Below are positions 1 to 9,400 of a stretch of DNA of 10,370 nt, one piece after another (the first letter of the stretch is position 1; each line of letters starts with the position of its first letter). Both the position numbers and the translations under genes were made by a program. The notes under the pieces were generated by a model, which ran no database searches, had not been told where the DNA came from, and was given only the letters and a program-made list of their open reading frames with translations. The stretch comes from JBLHGN01 sp047616325 (GTDB taxonomy: Bacteria > Pseudomonadota > Gammaproteobacteria > Pseudomonadales > Cellvibrionaceae): assembly GCA_047616325.1 (NCBI GenBank), contig JBLHGN010000117.1:1-10370 (forward strand), given 5' to 3'.

Positions 1-402
1 AATATCTCGGACTTCCTGAGCACGGTCTATAATGTTTTTTGAATCAAGGTCTCTAGCAAGGGATTCTTCCGCTTCGACCACATTATCTATAAAGCCTGTA
101 TAAACATTCTCTCGTTGCCCTTCGTCCGCTAGATAGCCAGCTAATTGGGTAGCAAGCTCATCTAAAGTAGCGGATAGAAAAAACACTCTAGCTTGCAGAG
201 TCTCGCGTCCGCACAACAGCGTTTTAGATACGCGGCGAAGATAGTCTGCTTTGTACTCCTGAGTGCCAAAATTAAAACGCTGAATGTGTTGGTAAAGCGC
301 TTGAACATAAGCCCTTAATCGCTCGAGTGTACGTGCCGAAAGCAGCACAGGAATCCGTCCTACGCTAGGTAGCATTGTAGATTTAGGACGTAAGGCTTCT
401 AG
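1..402 (-). other. Post-KS2 linker, cut by window edge (residues 3280-3413)
   Basis: These residues continue after KS2 with IPVLLSARTLERLRAYVQ, a usual start of the post-KS flanking region. The segment is mostly helical and charged, and no GHSxG AT motif is present. The downstream domains of module 2 lie outside the window. Confidence 0.8.
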
Positions 403-3400
403 ATATTCCTGAACAATCACATGCGCATTCGCACCACCGGCACCAAAAGAGCTAATGCCCGCTAGTCGCGGTGTACCATTTTTCTGTGGCCACGGCTCTA
501 AATTTTGCTGTACTTTAAATGGACTCGAGTCAAAGTCTATATTCGAATTCAAGGTTTCGGAATGAATTGACGGGACCAATTGCTTGTACTTAAGCTGCAG
601 TAAAACTTTGGTCACCGCCGCAATGCCTGCCGCAGATTCGCAGTGACCAACATTCGATTTAACTGAACCAATGGCACAAACGGCCCCATCACCCAGTTCA
701 CTAAAGGCTTTTGATAAACCCGCCAACTCTACCGGGTCGCCCAGAGGCGTGCCGGTGCCGTGGGTTTCTATATAACTGAAGTCGGTGGCCGATACGCCAG
801 CTTTGTTCATCGCATCGGTTATTAATTCTCCTTGAGCAACGGGATCGGGAACGGTATATCCGTTGGTCTTCCCACCGTGATTAACCGCACTGCCTTTAAT
901 TACAGCATAGATTTGGTCGCCATCGGCAATGGCTTTTGCTAGCGGTTTAAGTAACACCGCTCCCACCCCTTCGCTGGGCACGAAACCATCACCACCATCG
1001 GCAAAACTACGACAGCGTCCATCCGAGGACGAGAACTGACCTTGGGCAAGGTAGATATATTTATCTGCATGCAAATTAAGATTCACGCCTCCAGCAAAGG
1101 CATAGTCACACTCACCCGCACGTAAACTCGCACAAGCCAAATGAATTGCGGTGAGTGACGAGGAGCACATGGTGTCGACGGCCATGCTAGGCCCGCGGAA
1201 ATCACAGTGATAGGAAATGCGATTGGCGATACTGGCCGGGTGACCGGACAGCGAAAGTGTCTCGCCTGCCGCACTATGCTCAACACCGAGAAACTTGTAC
1301 TCTTCGTACATCACGCCCACATACACGCCAACATTGGCGCCGTAGCCATGACGTGAGCCTTCGCTCATGCGCGCACGGGTATAGCCGGCGTCTTCCATGG
1401 TTTGCCATACAGTTTCAAGGAACAGGCGCTCTTGAGGGTCGATTCGCTCTGCTTCTCGCGGAGATATATTGAAAAATAGCGGATCAAATTTATCCGCGTC
1501 TTCTATAAAACCGCCCCACTTGGAATTGATTTTACCCTGCTCATAGAGGGGTCTAAAATCCCATCGCGATGCTGGAATTTCAGTAATGCAATCTTTACCC
1601 GATTTTAAGTTTTCCCAAAAAACATCTAAATTATTTGCCTGGGGATAACGACCACCGACGCCAATAATGGCAATGTCGTTTGCTATGCTCGACACTTCCG
1701 GCGGTGTAACCACGCGAGAGGCTTCGGCCTGCGAACGTTTTACCGCATGGGCCAATCTGATTTTTTGTGTGGGAACGGCGACAACCTCGGGTAACTCCCT
1801 AGCTTTCGGGCGATTATCCGACGCTTCTTTATGAACTAAAGCCGACAACACCCCCTGGTGGTTATCGCCAAAATACGCAGACAACTGCTTAAGATTACGG
1901 TATTCAAAAAATAATGATTTGGGTAATTTGCCAAAGGTTTTTTCGAGACTTTGGGTAAGGTCGATGATCATCATCGAATCTATACCGTATTCTTCGAAGG
2001 ATTTAGTTAAGAAAATACGTTCCTTTGGCAACTTCAGTGAAGCACTCACCAGATCAACTAAATAACCCTCGGCCATTTTATTGGTATCGTCGCGGTCAAC
2101 AGGCTTCATCGCTGAGGATTCTCGGTTCGGATCAATGTATTTCGTGGCGTTGGTCTCAAGGTTTTCGGTGGGGCCCACAGCAAGCCCAAAGGAATCTAGA
2201 TAAGATTTTTTTGCACCGAATATTAATGCGTGTTGATGCCCATGAAATAATGCTGCCTCCAACGCGGCCATACTTTGTTGCAACGTAAGCGCAGTGAGGC
2301 CTTGTGCCAATAACTGCGTTTGGTAGCCCTGTGCTAATCCGGAGGCTTCCCAATAGCCCCAATTTATGAGAAAAACAGGGTAGCCGACCCTGGCACGCAA
2401 TTCCGCCGCGAAGGCGTCCTGAAACGTACACCCTGCAGCATAATTACTTTGCCCAACCTCGGGAAAAAACGAACGAATCGAGGAGAAAAAACACACGAAG
2501 TCTAAGTCTTCATTACTTAACACATCACCCAACACTTGACTGCCTTTCTCTTTTACGTGGTAAACGCTGAGAAAAGAGCGAATGTCCATATTGGTAAAAA
2601 CCTGGTCATGTAATTGTGCTGCCGAATGAAATGCAGCGTTCAGCCGTCCAAAGCGAGATTTAATTTTTTCCAGCGCCTCTTCCATCTGCAAGCGATCGGT
2701 CACGTCGGCTTGAATGTAATAGGGCTTAACACCAAGGTCAGCCAAGTCACTTTGTTTTGCTTGAATTTCGTCGTCAGGAGCGCGTCGACCAATCCAGATA
2801 AGCGTGGCGTCATATTGCTCTATTAGATAGCGACTGAGTTTGAGCCCAACGCCGCCGCTGCCTCCCACAACCAGGTATATCCCCTGGTGCTTAAAGCACG
2901 GATAGGCGGGTGTGGAATGTTCTAGCACCGCCAGATTTTGCGTGTAGACCTGCCCCGAACGAAACGCGGTCAATTGGTGCGAATGGTTCACCACCTGCTG
3001 AAGGTATTTTGCGCCTGCGGAGCTATGCATCAGATCCGCTTCTTCATAGGAAGCGAAATCGACAATACGTAAACGCCAACGTCGATACTCTTGCGAAAAA
3101 CACTGGGCAAGACCGATGATGCCTGCCGCAGATGGGTTAACGGTGCCGGGCTTATCAGTAGCTGCTTCAACAACACCTAGCGCGCTAATACTTTGAGTGT
3201 CATACACGGCTATAACAATGTCTAACACCTGCGCGCTGGATACAAGGTCAGTTAATGCGTGCAACAAATTAAAACATTTCGTTACAGCATACGCATCCTC
3301 TGCAGCCACACAAAGATACACCCGATCGAAGGTCTCGACCGTTTCGAGAAATGCGCGTACAGCCTCCGGAGTTTCAAAGTTTACACAACGATCTTGATTC

Positions 3401-6400
3401 GCATTAATTTGCGGTTCGCTAGGCATAGCAGCGTAGTAGGAATTGCGGGGGTCAAACAGGCTGCTGGCCAATACCGTATTTGTACCAGTGGCAAATGCAA
3501 TCGCCTTAGCGTTTTCCGTAGCGGGTTCAGACAAAGACAATTCAGCAACGGGATCGCGCTGCCAGACCGGCGTAAGCATGTACGTGTCGCTATCGTCACC
3601 ATCGCCACCGGGAGTGTAGGGCCTAAAATTTAGCCCTCTAAATTCAGCATAGCGCTGCCCATTTTTGTGGACAAGGGATAGGTCGTATCTATTGAGTGAA
3701 ACTTTTTTGCCGTACACAAAAATTTCACGGCTTGCTTTGCTTAACACCTTAACCGTATCCACTGAAAATGGCAGTAAGGCGGTGGATGTGTGTTGGCTTA
3801 GCGTACCCGATATCATTTGTAGTGCTGCATCCGCAAGAGCGGGATGTAGAGTAAATGCTTCGCCTTGCGGGCCTTGTTCTAAAACAATACGAGCCAGCAG
3901 TTCATCTTCGCCAACCCACAGCTGTTTTATACATTGATAGTACCGACCATGCGCGATATTTAAGTGCACAAATGATCCGTAGAAGTCAGCAATATCCTCT
4001 TCATTTTGCACACGAGGACTTAGACGCTGCTGTACGCTTGTAACGCTAATGTCATCGAGGGGTATATATGTTGCGCCGTCAACCGCTTTTACCTGGCAAT
4101 AATTTCCCTGCGCAGAATTACCGCTTTCGAACACGCGACAGCTTACCTCACCCGCCTGATCAGTTGTCACCTGAATGCCAACATTGTGCCGACCTTCGAG
4201 AAGCACAATAGGCTGGCGCCATATCATGTCGTGCAATGTAAAGGTGGCATTCGGCCATACACGCTGCAGTGCCGCCAGCATTAATTCAATCGCGACAACG
4301 CCAGGGCACACCACAACATTATTAATAATATGATCAGCAAAAATTGGGTGTGAGCCGTCAAGACTCGCACTGAAGATATTTTCGTTGCGGGTAGAGTTCC
4401 GGCTGCTCGAAACCGCCTCTAGGTGAAACGCTTTGGCGATATTTTTTTTGACTGCATTACTACTGAGTTCTTGAGGGTATAGCCAATATTTTTCCCCGGC
4501 GAACTGATACACCGGTATACGTACTCGTCGACTCTCACTGTCTCTATATAGGGCCGAGAAGTCTGCATTAACACCACCCGCCCAAGCCTGCGCTATTAAC
4601 TCGACACTCTGGCTTTCGATTGCGAAGCGAACAAGTTGTTGGCCAGCCTTACCCTTGAAAACTCCTGTTGGCTCTTCCTCGCCCGGCAAGGATTGACAAT
4701 AAACAATCTTGTCATTGGCGTGACCCTGCAAATAAGAATCTATCAAATGACACGCATGTTCTTTGTCGTCCGCGACCAAAGCCACACGACAAGCCATAGG
4801 CTCGCGAGTAAGAGACAATGAATAGGCAATATCATGCAAGTTTTCTGGGCTTGTGGTCACGAAGTGTTTAAAGTTTTCAACATAACGTAACAGGGATTCC
4901 GGCTGTTTGGCAGAAAAAAGTAATGCGTGAGGCCCGCCGACTTCTTTTCTAGTTGCGCTATCTGCGGCTTGATATTCCTCAAGAATAACGTGACCGTTGG
5001 CGCCGCCAAAACCGAAAGAACTCACGCCCGCTCGCCGCAATCCAGTACTCGGCGCAGCCCAAGGACGCAGTGAATCTACGATATAAAAAGGAGTGTTCTC
5101 CAACTCAATTTCAGGGTTTAGATTCTTATAATGTAAAGTCGCCGGTAATTGTTTTTTGCTGAGCGATAGCAAGACTTTCATCATGCCCGCTACACCCGCG
5201 GCACCTTCGAGGTGACCGATATTACTTTTGATGGTGCCCAAACCAACAGAAGCTAGAGGCATCGATGATCTTGCATCGGTGGTAAACGCTTGGTTTAGGC
5301 CAAGCACTTCCACTGGGTCGCCCAGAGCGGTGCCCGTGCCATGCGCTTCAACGTAGCCAATACTTGAAGGGAACGCATCTGCGTCCTTCAGAGCCTGGGT
5401 AATTAGTTTGGCTTGCGCATCGGGGTTGGGCGCCGTCAACGATGTTGATTGACCACCATGATTAACAGCAACGCCCTTGATTACACCGCTAATCGAATCG
5501 CCGTCGGACACGGCTTGCTCTAATGGTTTTAGCACAAAAATTGCGCCGCCTTCACCGCGCACAAAACCATTCGCGTCGGCGTCAAACGCCGCACACCGAC
5601 TATTTTTTGAAAGAATATTGGCCTTGTCGTATACCAAGGTATTGGTTGGAGTGCAGATCAAATTCACACCGCCCACTATGGCCTGTTCGCAATTACCCCT
5701 ACGTAGTGCCTCAACCGCTTCATGCACCGCCACCAAAGAACTCGAACAGGCGGTGTCGATCATCATGCTCGGGCCTTGCAGATCAAAAAAGTACGACACG
5801 CGGTTGGCAAGTAGTGAACTATTTATACCCGTGGACACATACGCCTGGTCGCGAAATTCTCGATGCTTGGCAAGTTCAGCATAGTCAAAGTGGCAAGCAC
5901 CAATATAAACACCTGTTTTGCTCCCACGAAACTGTGAAGCCTTGTAACCGGCATCTTCCAAGGCTTGCCAAGTCAACTGCATCACCATGCGTTGTTGAGG
6001 GTCCATCAATTCCGCCTCTTTCGGCGAAATGCGGAAGAAGTCTGCATCAAAACGGTCTATGCCCGACACAAAACCCGCATATTTTAGGTAGGCATCATGG
6101 CCGTCGATATCCACAGATTCGGGCCACAGCCAACGCGGCTCAGATAGCGGCCGAACCGCATTGTCGCCCTTAGATAAAAGGTCCCATAATTGTGCGCGTG
6201 TATTTACCTCTCCCGGAAAATTTAGTGCCAAGCCAATAATGGCAATATCTTTTTTCCTTGGCGCAGATTGAGAGCCTGAGGCCCGTGCATTTTTTTGTAA
6301 AAAAGGATTTTTTTCTGAGGGGCGTGATTTTTGTGTCGGCTCTGCGTGATTATATTCAGAGACAATAGCGTATGACGCCGTAGAGCCAGGCCCAAGATGA

Positions 6401-9400
6401 GTACCCGCATCTCGAGTAGTGAGCTCGACTATATGCGTAGCCAATGCATTAAGTGTTGTAAATTTAAAAAACACGCTAGTCGCCAAACCTAGACCAAATG
6501 CTTTATTGACTAAGGAGCGTAACTCGACAAGTTCGATAGAATCGAAACCCATTTCCATAATCGGAACGTCGGCATCCATTTTACCTATCGCGCCTTCGTG
6601 CTCAAGACGAGAAAGCTGCATACGAAGTGTCTTCAGACATTCAGAAAGTCTCGCTGCAATAGCGTCACTACCAGTTTCGACTGAATAGGTTTGCGCGTTT
6701 TCAAGATTATTGGTAGCAAGGCATAGCTCGGGCTTGGCCACGGCACTATCACTTTTCTCTAAGGGGACGGAAGCTTTCTTAGCTGCCGTCAACTGAGAAA
6801 TATGGCGAGAAATTTTCTCCGCTGTGCCCATACTAAAAAACACACTGGTAGACAGCTTGAGGGAAAATATTTTATTCAACAGCGACTTAAGCTCCACTAG
6901 CTCAAGCGAATCCAAACCCATTTCCATAATAGGACTGTCTGAAGCGATCGCAGCTTGTTGAGGGTGATCATGAATGCGCGAAATTGCATCGAGCACTTGT
7001 TTTAATATAAGCTCATAACCCAGCTCACTCACTTCGGATTCGCGAGCATCTATTGGTGCCAAGCCTTCAACCCTATTTTTTTCATTACGCGTAAGATCTC
7101 CAAGTGCCGAAGGTGGCAATACATTATCTGTCTTATGACATAACATCACACTTTGCCAGCTGTCATTGGGGTCTGCTACATATGGATCGCCAAACACAGC
7201 AAAGTCTGCATAACCTGTCTCATTCGCTACCTGCTGCCACTGCTTTACCGAAAGAAAACAGCTGCTCTCAATACGTTTTTCTGGATCTTTATAAATCCAC
7301 AAACCGTGGAGTAGACCTCCAGAAAAAAGCAGCATGTCCTTGACTCGGGTGTACTCGTTCATAAGGAGCACACCATTGGTTTTTAACAACTGGTTAATCC
7401 ATGCCAATGTCGAATGGATAACTTCCGTATCGTGCAGCACGTTAAAGGCAAACACGGTATCAAAACTGTGTTTTTCAAAGCCCTGTTGCTGAGGGTCTTT
7501 ACCTATATCCAGCTTGGAAAAACAAACCCATGGATATTCTTGCGCGAATCGCTCTCGCCCGTAGCGCGTAAAGGAAGATGAGATGTCCGTATAATAGAAA
7601 GTGATATTTGTGCCGTGCTCTGCAAGTTTTCGCAAAACAAATTCGGTAGCTCCGCCGGTGCCGGCGCCGATTTCCAAAACCCGAAATTCAGAAGCATCCC
7701 CCGCAGCTCGCTTCGCCACAAGCATGGCAACTATCGACTCGGCGAGTAATTCATTATAATAATCCGCAACCGGATTTCCCTTGAATATTTGGGCGAACAA
7801 CTCCATCGAGCCATCTTCAAAGACTACGTCGTTGGAATCTCTCGCGCCGCTTAAGACTTCGCCATAGGAGCATAGACAACGCTTTGTAAGCTGCCAAAAG
7901 GCAGCAATACTTGGATACCGTGACGTTAACTGCTGCTCAAAAACTTGCGCCTCTTGATCAAAATTGCGTAAGGCAAAATGCTCCACCTCATCCAGCGTGA
8001 TTATCTCGTCGCCCTCAATGCGAAGCACTTTACGCCGCGCGAGTGCATTTAGCAGCGCGCGAAACAATCTATGGTATTTTTTCTCAATACCTAGGCCCAC
8101 AATTATTTGAGCAACGTTATAGCGCTCCCGGCCACGCAGCATGAATCCCTTTATTTGAACCCATTGCAGTAAACGTCGCGCAGCAAAAGTCGCCACTTCA
8201 ATTTCAGCGTCGATGGTTGAGCGTGACGCATCTACAGGGTAGTGCTTTTCGTAGGCCGCAAGCCCGACGACAACAGAAGCAAAAGTATTTTCACTTCCTA
8301 GAGATTGAGCTCGCTGTTGAATAAAGTCCAAACAAGCCTGCTGCCCTAACACCTCTTCCACACCACTCTTAAGCTGACTATTGTAACAAACAAAATTAAC
8401 AAATAGCTCGGCTACCTGGTCGACAGGAGCCCTTAATGCAAGCCCAAGAATATTCACCAGGGCACCACTAATTTGGTTGCCATGTTGGTCAGTCGACGTA
8501 TTGTTTACGTCCGATTGATGCTTACGCCAGGTATAACACGCCGCCACAATTTTTTGCTGCTGCAAACATACGTACTGCCCCTGCGGGTAGCGCAGTATCA
8601 ATTTCTCAATACGATCGCGAGTCAGCTCACTGCCATCATTTGTAGAGGTTGACTGTAAATTACTCAGTGCAGCAAGGTCTTCCAGACTGGCATATCGAAC
8701 ACTAAACGGCTGTTTTTGTAACATGTTTAGAGTGATACGTTTGAACGGCAGTATCTTGGAATAATAACGACTCTGCGAAATGTCTGGAAACAGACCAGCT
8801 TCAGAAGCCGCAATCGAGAAATGTTCCGCACCCACAAGATGCTGGCGAGAAAACGCGTGATAAGCATCAAAATGCAAACTCTCACATTCGTCCATGTACT
8901 CGCCGGCTACATCTGGCGGCACACTGTGTACCTCCAATACCAGCATGCCATGTTTCGTGCGCAAGTTAGCCCAACGCCCAAGATGCTCTACCAAGCTTTG
9001 CATGGCAATAGCCGGTTCGATTAAATCGCCATCGGTATCCACACTCAGCAACTCCCAATCAATACCACGCTTATTTTCACATGCAGCGGAATCTGAAGGC
9101 GCAAGAAATGGGCGATCATGATCTAGAAAGGAGCGGATGTGTATGATATCGGCAACGTTAGACACTCGAGACTGCAAATCGTTTTCAAGCTGCGAAGGGT
9201 CACCGATATCTCCATGAATTGTAATATGCGGCAAGCCTTGGAGGGTCTGCGCAGTTGCAACAAGGGCCTTATCGTTATAATCCACTCCAATTAAGGTTAC
9301 TGGAAATTGATTCAAAACCCTGCCTCGAGCAGACTTGTTTTGAATGATGCTATACACCTGCTTTAGCAGTGAGCCATCGCCACAGCCCATATCGGCAATA

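Noticed and set aside
2156..2431. Short minus-strand open frame starting MYVSGRL
   Set aside because: It is in a different frame within the KR coding region, which is itself continuous and motif-rich.
3259..3633. 124-codon open frame on the plus strand
   Set aside because: It is antisense to the KR structural subdomain and DH end. Its composition looks like a shadow frame and it has no convincing ribosome binding site.
4474..4971. Possible degenerate AT domain after KS1
   Set aside because: There is no GHSxG motif and the length is about half that of an AT. It fits the trans-AT flanking linker.
5523..6173. 216-codon open frame on the plus strand
   Set aside because: It lies antisense to the KS1 coding region, and its translation has no domain logic. 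The minus-strand frame has an intact KS there.
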